Source: Vreelandella nigrificans
GTDB taxonomy: Bacteria > Pseudomonadota > Gammaproteobacteria > Pseudomonadales > Halomonadaceae
Assembly (NCBI RefSeq): GCF_002374315.1
Contig: NZ_NWUX01000007.1
Span: forward strand, 62,001 to 126,000
Direction of reading: 5' to 3'
DNA length: 64,000 nt
Shown here: positions 38,761 through 45,879 of the stretch, piece after piece
Numbering within the stretch: the stretch's first letter is position 1
How the letters are laid out: each line of letters begins with the position of its first letter
Made by a program: the position numbers and the translations under genes
Notes under the pieces: model-generated
The model's input: only the letters and a program-made list of their open reading frames with translations
Databases searched by the model: none
What the model was told of the DNA's origin: nothing

Positions 38761-40425
38761 ATGTTTCAACTCACCCGCAGCGTTACCTGGCAGGCACTCG
38801 AACGCCTACGTGACAAAACCGCCAACGACCGCATTCGTGATTACTTCACCAATGACCCGCAGCGCTTTGAAAAAATGAGCCTGCGGGTGGGCGGTCTGTT
38901 CTTGGATTACTCCAAGCACCATGTCTCTGATGAGGTGCTCTCCAAACTGCTGGAGCTAGCCGACCACTCAGCCCTGGTACAACGCCGTGCGCAGATGTTC
39001 TCTGGCGATATTATTAATGTCACCGAAAACCGCCCGGTACTGCACACCGCTCTTCGTAACTTAAGCGATGAACCAGTACATGTAGACGGCAATGATGTGA
39101 TGCCGGAAATTAATCGTACCCGTGAGCAGATCAAGCAGTTTTCGGAAGCAGTAAGAAGCGGTGAATGGAAAGGCTACAACGGCCAGCGCATTAAAGATGT
39201 GGTCAACATTGGCATCGGCGGCTCTGACCTTGGCCCTAATATGGCGGTGCGTGCGCTGCTTAAGTACCGCCACCCGGAGCTGCACTTCCACTTCGTTTCC
39301 AACGTGGACGGCACCCATATTCAGAAGGTGCTTTCACGGCTTGACCCAGCCACCACGCTGTTTATCGTCTCCACCAAGACCTTCTCTACCCAGGAGACAC
39401 TGCTCAACGCCAAAACCGCGCGGCGCTGGTTCCTGGAGAACGCTGGCGAAGACGCTGACGTGGGCGCGCATTTTATTGCCGCTTCCACCAACCGCAAAGC
39501 AGCAATGGATTTTGGCATTCGCGAAGAGAACGTATTCGAATTCTGGGCCTGGGTGGGCGGTCGCTACTCTATGTGGTCGTCTATCGGTCTACCGATCGCA
39601 CTGTCGATTGGCTTTGATGGCTTTATCGAGCTGCTTGAAGGCGCCCATGAGATGGACCGCCACTTTATCGAAGCGCCCTTCTCACAAAACATGCCAGTGC
39701 TGATGGCACTGATCGGCATTTGGTATATCAACTTTATCGGCGCTGAAACCCAGGCCATCGTGCCCTACGACCAAGCACTTAACCAACTGCCCTCCTTCCT
39801 GCAGCAGCTGGATATGGAGTCTAACGGTAAATCGGTGGATATCTTCGGCCATCCGGTGAATTACAAAACCGGCCCGATAGTATGGGGGCAAACCGGTTCC
39901 AACGGTCAGCACGCCTTCTTTCAGCTACTGCACCAGGGCACCCGCTATGTACCGATTGACTTTATCGCCTCGCTGAAACCCGAGCCCGGCGTGGAAGATC
40001 ACCATTTCGCCTTGCTCACCAACATGCTTGCCCAGGCCAACGCCTTTATGGAAGGCAGCCAAGGAGACAGTAAAGAACTTAGCCAGCATGACCCCTACAG
40101 CTGCCCTGGCAACCGCCCTTCCAGCACGCTACTACTGGACGAGCTAACACCAAAAAATCTAGGCGCGCTGATTGCCCTCTACGAGCACAAGGTGTTTGTG
40201 CAGGGCGTCATTTGGAACATCAACTCGTTTGATCAGTGGGGTGTGCAGCTTGGCAAACGCATTGCCGGTGAAATCAGCGAGCGCATCGACACCAATGCCG
40301 CTGACTTCGACGCCTCCACCCAAGGCTTGTTGGAATTGGTGCGCGCGCATTTTCCCAGTGACGGCAACGCAAAGCAAAGCGCGCCAGCCAGTGCTGACAA
40401 AAAGCCAGCCAGGAAAAAGCGTTAA
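38761..40425 (+). CDS. pgi: Glucose-6-phosphate isomerase
   Basis: Pgi interconverts glucose 6-phosphate and fructose 6-phosphate. The 554-residue protein contains the family blocks VVNIGIGGSDLGPNMAVRAL, FIVSTKTFSTQET, GGRYSMWSSIGLPIAL, the GQHAFFQLLHQGT region and the C-terminal VQGVIWNINSFDQWGVQLGK signature. A short basic tail (KKPARKKR) extends the C terminus. It has its own upstream region with a candidate HexR box and is monocistronic, with a hairpin after the stop. Confidence 0.97.
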   Translation: MFQLTRSVTWQALERLRDKTANDRIRDYFTNDPQRFEKMSLRVGGLFLDYSKHHVSDEVLSKLLELADHSALVQRRAQMFSGDIINVTENRPVLHTALRNLSDEPVHVDGNDVMPEINRTREQIKQFSEAVRSGEWKGYNGQRIKDVVNIGIGGSDLGPNMAVRALLKYRHPELHFHFVSNVDGTHIQKVLSRLDPATTLFIVSTKTFSTQETLLNAKTARRWFLENAGEDADVGAHFIAASTNRKAAMDFGIREENVFEFWAWVGGRYSMWSSIGLPIALSIGFDGFIELLEGAHEMDRHFIEAPFSQNMPVLMALIGIWYINFIGAETQAIVPYDQALNQLPSFLQQLDMESNGKSVDIFGHPVNYKTGPIVWGQTGSNGQHAFFQLLHQGTRYVPIDFIASLKPEPGVEDHHFALLTNMLAQANAFMEGSQGDSKELSQHDPYSCPGNRPSSTLLLDELTPKNLGALIALYEHKVFVQGVIWNINSFDQWGVQLGKRIAGEISERIDTNAADFDASTQGLLELVRAHFPSDGNAKQSAPASADKKPARKKR

Positions 40426-40480
40426 GCGGAGAGTTTGGTAAACATTAGATAAACAAACGCCTTGGCTGAAATGAACTGTA

Positions 40481-40515
40481 CCCCGAAAGTTGGACACCCA
40501 ATCCAACCTTCGGGG
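40481..40515 (+). terminator. Hairpin after pgi, possibly an IS3-family end remnant
   Basis: CCCCGAAAGTTGGA and TCCAACCTTCGGGG pair with one mismatch around a 7-nt loop, followed by TGTTTATCT. The left arm with its flank (TGAACTGTACCCCGAAAGTT) resembles terminal inverted repeats of IS3-family elements, so the hairpin may be two abutted ends now working as a terminator. No transposase is present. Confidence 0.55.
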
Positions 40516-40577
40516 TGTTTATCTGATACAAATATCGGCCCTGGTTGAAAGTAATCATAAGCCCCAAGCCATCTAGA

Positions 40578-40973
40578 TTAATCCGGCGCAAATTGCTCAA
40601 AAACCTGCTTTCCGGTCATTTTCTCTGTTTGGTTGTTAAGCTCGTAATAATCAGGCTTCTCATCAATGAATATTTCGCTGGCAAGTTGGAATGCCTGATC
40701 CTGGAACAGGCCTGCTGGGAGAATATATTCATTGCTAGGTAGTAGATGATAAAAGAGATGAGTACCACAGGTTGCACAGAACCCGCGCTCCGCCCACTCA
40801 GATGATCGGTAAGCGACTGGCTCAGCGCCAGAGAACTGCACTGGATCACCGCAGTGCACGGCGAACATGGGCCCACCCGACCAACGCCGACATAGTGAGC
40901 AATGACAAATACTGACGTGCTCATGATCTGGAGCAGTCACCTGAATGGAACCGCAAAGGCACGTGCCTTTCAT
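40578..40973 (-). CDS. GFA-family (glutathione-dependent formaldehyde-activating-like) zinc protein
   Basis: This is a 131-residue protein of the GFA/Mss4-like fold. Zinc-binding cysteines are visible as C5 and C7 (TCLCGS), C23, C25 and C28 (CHCSLC) and a late CATCG pair. Family members are linked to formaldehyde-glutathione adducts, but most have no proven activity. The ATG at 40973 follows AAGGAGG by 5 bp. It lies in the same direction after the VOC and TetR genes, so the three may form an electrophile-response unit. Confidence 0.85.
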   Translation of the reverse strand: MKGTCLCGSIQVTAPDHEHVSICHCSLCRRWSGGPMFAVHCGDPVQFSGAEPVAYRSSEWAERGFCATCGTHLFYHLLPSNEYILPAGLFQDQAFQLASEIFIDEKPDYYELNNQTEKMTGKQVFEQFAPD

Positions 40974-41030
40974 CACAACCTCCTTTAACCGTTAGCCCCC
41001 ATTATAGAAGCCATCGTCGTGTCGACGAGA

Positions 41031-41396
41031 TTAAGGGGATATCAGTTCATTGAACAATATTCTGTTAGAAAACGGATCTACCACTTCGAATACTCTGTCA
41101 CCCCACGGGGCTATCGTTATTTCCGGGCGGCTAAATTTGTAATCCCGGGATAACACCTCGCGGTACAAACCTTCAAGATCATCAGTATTCACAAACGTTT
41201 TAGCGCCGGGAGAACAGTCTCCAGAATGCTCACTGAGATGAAAAACAAGATCACCTCTAGATACCTGCATATAGACAGGAAAGCCTGCCTCAAAGCGATG
41301 TTCCCAATCAAGCGACATACCCAAGAACTCAAGATAGAACGCCTTGGCTTTAGATTCATCAAAAATTCGGATAACCGGAATGACTTGAAACTGCAT
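41031..41396 (-). CDS. VOC-family glyoxalase/bleomycin-resistance-like protein
   Basis: This is a 121-residue vicinal-oxygen-chelate protein with two beta-alpha-beta-beta-beta halves. The first contains FYLEFLGMSLDWEHRF and the second DLEGLYREVLSRDYKF, followed by VVDPFSNRILF. Members include glyoxalase I and antibiotic-binding proteins; the exact substrate cannot be told. The start at 41396 has AGGAG about 8 bp upstream. It follows the TetR gene by 13 bp and is likely co-transcribed with it, as gloA is with nemR in E. coli. Confidence 0.85.
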   Translation of the reverse strand: MQFQVIPVIRIFDESKAKAFYLEFLGMSLDWEHRFEAGFPVYMQVSRGDLVFHLSEHSGDCSPGAKTFVNTDDLEGLYREVLSRDYKFSRPEITIAPWGDRVFEVVDPFSNRILFNELISP

Positions 41397-41409
41397 TTGC
41401 GCGCTCCTC

Positions 41410-42009
41410 TTAAAGCAAAACTGCTGTCGCATGATCCGCAAACCTTGCCTTCAGCAACTCCTCAGCGATTGCTTTGGCTTTTACGGCAGCTTTTAAGTCC
41501 CCCATCACGTGTGCCTGAACAGTTGCCCCTTCTTTTAAAGTGGCTACCGCTTCGGATAACGTAACCACCGTTTTTTCATCAGAGAATATTTGTGAAATAT
41601 ACCCGCTTATCAAGCCAAGCATGGATCTTTTATGGCTAGCGCACTGCTGATGCACGGGATGATTTAAGTCACTGAATTCAGCACTGACATTAATGAAATA
41701 ACACCCATGGAAAGGATGAATCAGCTTTTCTCTCTCATTAAACCAATCATCCAACGCATCGAACAAAGCCAAAATCGCGCTTTGCCCATCAGGTGCAAGC
41801 TGTGTACGCCCTTCGATCCAGGAAGAAAACTGTCGATCACGATACTCAACCGTTGCAGCGACCAGTGCTTCTTTGCTGGGAAAATGATTGTATAGCGTTT
41901 TCTTCGCCACACCTGATTCAGCAATAACGCGGTTGATGCCAATCGCATGCACCCCATAGCGATAAAATAGCCCAAAGGCGACCGAGACTAACTGCTCTCT
42001 CCTCTCCAT
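41410..42009 (-). CDS. TetR-family transcriptional repressor (NemR/YdhM-like setting)
   Basis: This is a 199-residue TetR regulator with the N-terminal HTH YGVHAIGINRVIAESGVAKK followed by KTLYNHFPSKEALV. The C-terminal ligand domain contains C104 in FHGCYF and one other cysteine, which could sense electrophiles, though this is inference. The start at 42009 is 45 bp from a large double palindrome (42054-42099) that is the probable operator. VOC and GFA genes follow in the same direction, and an HPP-family gene is divergent. It lacks features that would tie it to butyrolactone receptors. Confidence 0.88.
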   Translation of the reverse strand: MERREQLVSVAFGLFYRYGVHAIGINRVIAESGVAKKTLYNHFPSKEALVAATVEYRDRQFSSWIEGRTQLAPDGQSAILALFDALDDWFNEREKLIHPFHGCYFINVSAEFSDLNHPVHQQCASHKRSMLGLISGYISQIFSDEKTVVTLSEAVATLKEGATVQAHVMGDLKAAVKAKAIAEELLKARFADHATAVLL

Positions 42010-42053
42010 GGCTAAAACCTCACGTTGATGTTATGAGCAACATATTGACGCCA

Positions 42054-42099
42054 GGAGACCGATCTGTCTACCATAGTCAATGTAGACAGATCGGTCTCC
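42054..42099. promoter_or_regulatory. Double TetR operator (perfect 18-bp inverted repeat)
   Basis: GGAGACCGATCTGTCTAC (42054-42071) is repeated exactly in inverse orientation at 42082-42099, separated by 10 bp. Each arm contains AGAC-N6-GTCT, itself a TetR-type dyad, so two repressor dimers could bind side by side with centres 28 bp apart. It lies between the TetR gene and the HPP gene. Confidence 0.85.
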
Positions 42100-42134
42100 T
42101 TCGTTTTTATGCTAAATATGAGGTTACTTCTTGC

Positions 42135-42617
42135 ATGAAGATTATGCTGTTTTTACCTACCCAACAAAAAACGGCTCTACTAGCAGGTATCGGTGCTACC
42201 GGCTGCATAACAGTGCTTAGCCTTCTAAGTTCACACAGCCATGCGCTGTGGCTAATGGCACCATTTGGCGCAACAATGGTGATACTGTTTGGATTGCCCG
42301 CAAGCCCATTAGCCCAACCACGTAATATTGTGGCAGGCCACTTAATAACGGCGGCTTTGGGTCTTGCTATAGCTCATCTATTGGGGGTGCACGAATGGAC
42401 GCTAGGTCTGGCGGTTGGCTTATCAATAGCGGCTATGATGCTTACCAATACGGCCCACCCTCCTGCTGGTGCTAACCCCTTACTGATTATGCTGGCGGGT
42501 GAGAACTGGCACTTTATACTCACTCCTGTAGCATCTGGTGCCATTCTGATTGTGGGTTTTGGATACGTGTATCATCGATTTATTTCAGGGCAACAGTATC
42601 CCAAACAATGGTTTTAG
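42135..42617 (+). CDS. HPP-family integral membrane protein
   Basis: This is a 160-residue membrane protein with four predicted helices and the family-defining motif NTAHPPAGANPLL (about residues 108-120), preceded by MAPFGATMVILFGLPASPLAQPRN (split across 41-64). HPP proteins are poorly understood; a plant member transports nitrite. The ATG at 42135 fits the family N terminus; an upstream frame extension lies across the operator and is rejected. It is divergent from, and probably repressed by, the TetR regulator. Confidence 0.85.
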   Translation: MKIMLFLPTQQKTALLAGIGATGCITVLSLLSSHSHALWLMAPFGATMVILFGLPASPLAQPRNIVAGHLITAALGLAIAHLLGVHEWTLGLAVGLSIAAMMLTNTAHPPAGANPLLIMLAGENWHFILTPVASGAILIVGFGYVYHRFISGQQYPKQWF

Positions 42618-42717
42618 TAGAAGAAGATGCTAGCTACACAGCACCGATGCTCTGGTCAAAAGGGTCCATTTGCTCGTGGCATGCTTGGCAGTGTTTGTGA
42701 GTGCTTTTATTGAGCAC

Positions 42718-43173
42718 TCACAACTCCCCCCCTGAACACCTTATCTTCTTGTATAGTTTACCCATAAAATTGGCTCCCACTATCAAGCCCACACCAAGTG
42801 CAATAACGGCTAGAGGGCCATAGGCAATACTACCTGACCAGATCCACTGGCTAATTGCTATGCCAATATGTTGTAGCGTGAGATAAACACCTATCAGAAA
42901 ACTACCAGCACGTACTAAACCTAACTCGGTCAGCGGTAGCTTGACCTCTGCCTTATCCGTTGGGTGAACTTTATTAGCCAACGGTTTTGCCACAAACCAA
43001 AGTACGACTCCGACAATAATAGGCATGGCAATCATTGCTATCAGGGTAACCATCCATTCGTCATATGATGACGTTGAGCCAGGGCCAAACAGCATCGGAG
43101 CTAGGGCAAGTAGAGGCTTAAGAGCAATATACAGCGCTAAAACTCGGATTAAGATGATAGAGAAAGCTTTCAT
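42718..43173 (-). CDS. Hypothetical four-helix membrane protein
   Basis: This 151-residue protein is not recognised. It has four hydrophobic stretches (about residues 5-29, 40-62, 85-111, 116-141), a short charged loop NKVHPTDKAEVKLP and a basic C-terminal tail KLYKKIRCSGGEL. A small hairpin GTGAGTGC/GCACTCAC overlaps its 3' end. No signal peptide or catalytic motif is visible. It stands alone between the HPP gene and the AfsA-type operon, and its promoter shares the 43.2-kb intergenic region. Confidence 0.7.
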   Translation of the reverse strand: MKAFSIILIRVLALYIALKPLLALAPMLFGPGSTSSYDEWMVTLIAMIAMPIIVGVVLWFVAKPLANKVHPTDKAEVKLPLTELGLVRAGSFLIGVYLTLQHIGIAISQWIWSGSIAYGPLAVIALGVGLIVGANFMGKLYKKIRCSGGEL

Positions 43174-43591
43174 AGGATATGGACATGCCCCCTGTGGTTT
43201 ACGTCAACATAATAGCCATATTATGAATATCGTCAGCTGACGACATTGCCCCAGCTATTTACTACCTTTATTTCACTTAAAAGTAGCCTCTCTCGTCAAG
43301 TGAGCCTCTTCCAAATAGCTTTCTTACCGCCCTTCTAGGCGTTTTTTTTATTGGCTAGGAGCCTACCTATCCCTGCTCTTAATTAGACCATAGGGACAGA
43401 TAAAAACGGGTTTCGGCACCAAATCCATATAACTCCCACTTAGTCCAACGGATAATGACCCGATCAATAATCTGTCATTTACCACGCTCAATAGCAAAAG
43501 TCCGTTTTTCCAAAATCGAAATACGAGCCAGCAATAAAAGGCAGTAATATTGCAATACATTAAAAAGAAAGATACACAAGGGGGCAAGATC
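43174..43591. promoter_or_regulatory. 418-bp AT-rich control region of the AfsA-type operon
   Basis: This region holds no gene. It contains the palindromes CATAATA-N4-TATTATG (43208-43225) and TCGTCAGCTGACGA (43230-43243), 4 bp apart. A weak stem with eight T (CGCC...GGCG, near 43329-43350) could stop transcription entering from the left. An ATTGCAAT dyad lies near 43544. Core promoter hexamers could not be assigned with confidence. Confidence 0.6.
43208..43243. promoter_or_regulatory. Pair of adjacent palindromes, candidate regulator binding site
   Basis: A perfect 7-bp-arm inverted repeat, CATAATA/TATTATG, is followed after 4 bp by the perfect 14-bp palindrome TCGTCAGCTGACGA. They lie 35-70 bp upstream of the minus-strand hypothetical gene and 350 bp before the AfsA-type gene. 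Confidence 0.6.
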
Positions 43592-44320
43592 GTGAGTGTT
43601 AAGTTCGTTGTGGGAAGTAAGTTTTGGAATCCAGAAGTCAATGACGTCTATACTTCTATAGACACGTTTAGAACCATTATTGAGAATCACCCTTACGCTG
43701 TTGACAACATATATGTGCCCGGACAAGGGCTAAGCGAAAGCGAACGGCAGGATGTAATCGATACTGTCCGAGTACCCGCTATAAAAAAATATTTTCTTAA
43801 TAATGGAAAGTTATTAAATAGTGATAAAACTCATAAGTGCAACGACTACAATATTCTTATTTCGGAGCTCTCAACTATCACGCACGGAAAATACCGGTCG
43901 TGTTTGTACCTCCACCAAGACAACGAACTTCTTCTGGATCACTTCGATGGCTCGCATATACCCGGCATGGTGTTACTTGAGGCTACCCGACAACTTGCAA
44001 TAGCCACTTGGTCTCAATTTGAGCAGCGTGATACTTCCGGGATGGCAATGGTGATCAATGATATTCACTGTCACTTCCATGACTTTGCATTTCCGTTCTG
44101 CATCAATATTGACATCTCGATTGATCGAGTAGAGAAAGACAACAACTACCGCTTAAATGTGGAGTTTATCCAGAATGGCAATATGTTCTCGAACTCTTAT
44201 GGCACATTCCGTGTAATCGAAAACAAAAAGCTGCGAAAACTCGAGCGTATCTATTCAAAGAAAATCCTCAATAATCACAAACGCTACCTAGAGCAAGACC
44301 TAGAGGAAACTGTGGCATGA
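43592..44320 (+). CDS. AfsA-type hotdog protein (putative butyrolactone/butenolide synthase)
   Basis: This 242-residue protein carries the A-factor biosynthesis hotdog domain. The hallmark DHFDGSHIPGMVLLEATRQ lies at residues 116-134, and the fold continues to about 215 (GTFRVIE). In Streptomyces, AfsA joins a beta-ketoacyl thioester to dihydroxyacetone phosphate, the first step to A-factor-like signals. The N-terminal about 95 residues do not show a second clear hotdog motif, and the protein is shorter than the two-domain AfsA (about 300 aa). I use the GTG at 43592, preceded by AAGGGGG with 7 bp spacing; an in-frame ATG at 43550 would add 14 poor residues. It is the first gene of a coupled operon; the stop overlaps the next ATG. 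Confidence 0.85.
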   Translation: MSVKFVVGSKFWNPEVNDVYTSIDTFRTIIENHPYAVDNIYVPGQGLSESERQDVIDTVRVPAIKKYFLNNGKLLNSDKTHKCNDYNILISELSTITHGKYRSCLYLHQDNELLLDHFDGSHIPGMVLLEATRQLAIATWSQFEQRDTSGMAMVINDIHCHFHDFAFPFCINIDISIDRVEKDNNYRLNVEFIQNGNMFSNSYGTFRVIENKKLRKLERIYSKKILNNHKRYLEQDLEETVA

Positions 44321-45879
44321 AGCAGGTTCTGATTGTAGGTGCAGGACCTGTTGGCCTAACGCTGGGCACCTTACTATGTCAGTACGGTGTAGAGTGCGTC
44401 GTTATGGAAAAGGGGAAATCGCGCTTATCAGCGTCTAAGGCCTTTAGTCTCCATGCAAGAACAGTAGAAATGTTAAAGCTACTTAACGCCGATATAGGCG
44501 TAGATGCGAAAGCGGTTAAGGTCGAAGAAATGCGGCTTTACTCACGACATAACTTGCTTAGCAAAATGCGTTTTGGGAAATCTAGCAACACCGAATGTCG
44601 TGCGATACACAGCTACCCCCAGAATCTTCTGGAATCGGAGCTGGAAACTGCTTTCTGCAGCCATGGAGGATTGATCGAAAAAGGCACGAAGGTGTTCCAA
44701 ATCGATCACCAGCCTCACGGCTACCTAGTGCACTACAAATACCAAGACGAAGTTAAGAGCCAATGTTTCGATTATGTTGTTGGCTGCGACGGGGCTAACA
44801 GTATTGTCAGGCAGTTGGTCAATATCAACTCCTTAGGGTGCGCTTATAGCGAGAACTTCCTGGTAGCGGACTGCAAAATAGAAAGCATGTCCCATAGTTT
44901 CGATTATCAAAAACATGGCCATACATTCTTGTCTTCTAAAGGCTATGCCATGTTGTTCCCCATTGGCCAAGACTACACCCGGATAGTGATCGATACCGAT
45001 AGGCAGTACATAGGTGAGTCTGAGTCGGAAAACCTCGCCTATTTGAACAGTGAGCTTGAGGCGCGTGGCTTTTCGGCGCATATCGACAACGTCAAATGGA
45101 TCTCAGTGGCTAATGTGCGCTCTTCGCTGGTATCCAAGTACAGCGTCGACAATATCATTCTGGCGGGCGATGCTTGCCACATCCACAGCCCGGTGGGTGG
45201 GCAAGGTCTCAATACGGGGATTCAGGATGCGTTTAATTTAGCGTGGCGGTTGGCATTTCTAATCAAGAGTCAAGGTAGTTCAGCGCTACTTCGCGACTAC
45301 GAGTACGAGCGACGTGCTGTCGCTAAGCGTGTTCTTAAAATGACAAACAGTATGCACAACATGTTCGTTACAAAGAGTAAAGCGCGGGCATTTGTCCGCG
45401 ATTTTATCATTCGAAAAGTCCAGGCCAGGACATCGGTTAACAATAAACGGATAGAGCAACTCTCGGGCTATGCCATTGCCTATCAGCCCCCAAAAAATCT
45501 TAGCAACGGTATTAAATACGCGGGCAAACGGATTGGAAATATCAGCTTTTGCACCGGTCCCCGCACGCAAAACCTATACAACGCGCTGCGGGAAGGAAAA
45601 TTTGTTTTGGTGATGCCAGGAACGAAAGAACTCGACAAGACCGCTATCGAAAAGAGCCTTGGCCACCTATCGAATTGGGTCAAGGTGCTTATTGCGAGTG
45701 ATTTCTACGAAAAACTCTCTCTCTACACAGGGCCCCAGAAAGCATCGACACCTGGATTCAGTAATTATCTTCTGGTAAGGCCCGACGCCTATATTGCAGG
45801 GATGGTGACAAACCACAGTGACCTCAAACAGTCCCTCGAGACCATGCTTACGCAGTACAACATGGAGGTAAGAGCATGA
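44317..45879 (+). CDS. FAD-dependent monooxygenase (PheA/TfdB, group A)
   Basis: This is a 520-residue flavoprotein hydroxylase. It has the FAD Rossmann motif VGAGPVG at residues 7-13, the DG motif GCDGANSIVRQ near 157-166 and the GD motif AGDACHIHSPVGGQGLN at 283-299, and a C-terminal thioredoxin-like domain (about 395-520) as in phenol hydroxylases. It would hydroxylate or oxidise an aromatic or enol substrate with NAD(P)H and O2. In this operon the natural substrate is the product of the AfsA-type enzyme, by inference. The start overlaps the AfsA-type stop (ATGA), and its stop overlaps the MMPL start (ATGA). Confidence 0.92.
   Translation: MKQVLIVGAGPVGLTLGTLLCQYGVECVVMEKGKSRLSASKAFSLHARTVEMLKLLNADIGVDAKAVKVEEMRLYSRHNLLSKMRFGKSSNTECRAIHSYPQNLLESELETAFCSHGGLIEKGTKVFQIDHQPHGYLVHYKYQDEVKSQCFDYVVGCDGANSIVRQLVNINSLGCAYSENFLVADCKIESMSHSFDYQKHGHTFLSSKGYAMLFPIGQDYTRIVIDTDRQYIGESESENLAYLNSELEARGFSAHIDNVKWISVANVRSSLVSKYSVDNIILAGDACHIHSPVGGQGLNTGIQDAFNLAWRLAFLIKSQGSSALLRDYEYERRAVAKRVLKMTNSMHNMFVTKSKARAFVRDFIIRKVQARTSVNNKRIEQLSGYAIAYQPPKNLSNGIKYAGKRIGNISFCTGPRTQNLYNALREGKFVLVMPGTKELDKTAIEKSLGHLSNWVKVLIASDFYEKLSLYTGPQKASTPGFSNYLLVRPDAYIAGMVTNHSDLKQSLETMLTQYNMEVRA

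Noticed and set aside
41410-42009. TetR gene as the butyrolactone receptor for the AfsA-type operon
   Set aside because: It has its own clear operator and co-transcribed VOC/GFA genes, lies 1.6 kb away beyond two unrelated genes, and no copy of the operator was seen before the AfsA-type gene.
43363-43726. Minus-strand frames 43363-43641 and 43475-43726
   Set aside because: They overlap the start of the AfsA-type gene and its control region, have low-complexity hydrophobic sequence and no ribosome-binding site.
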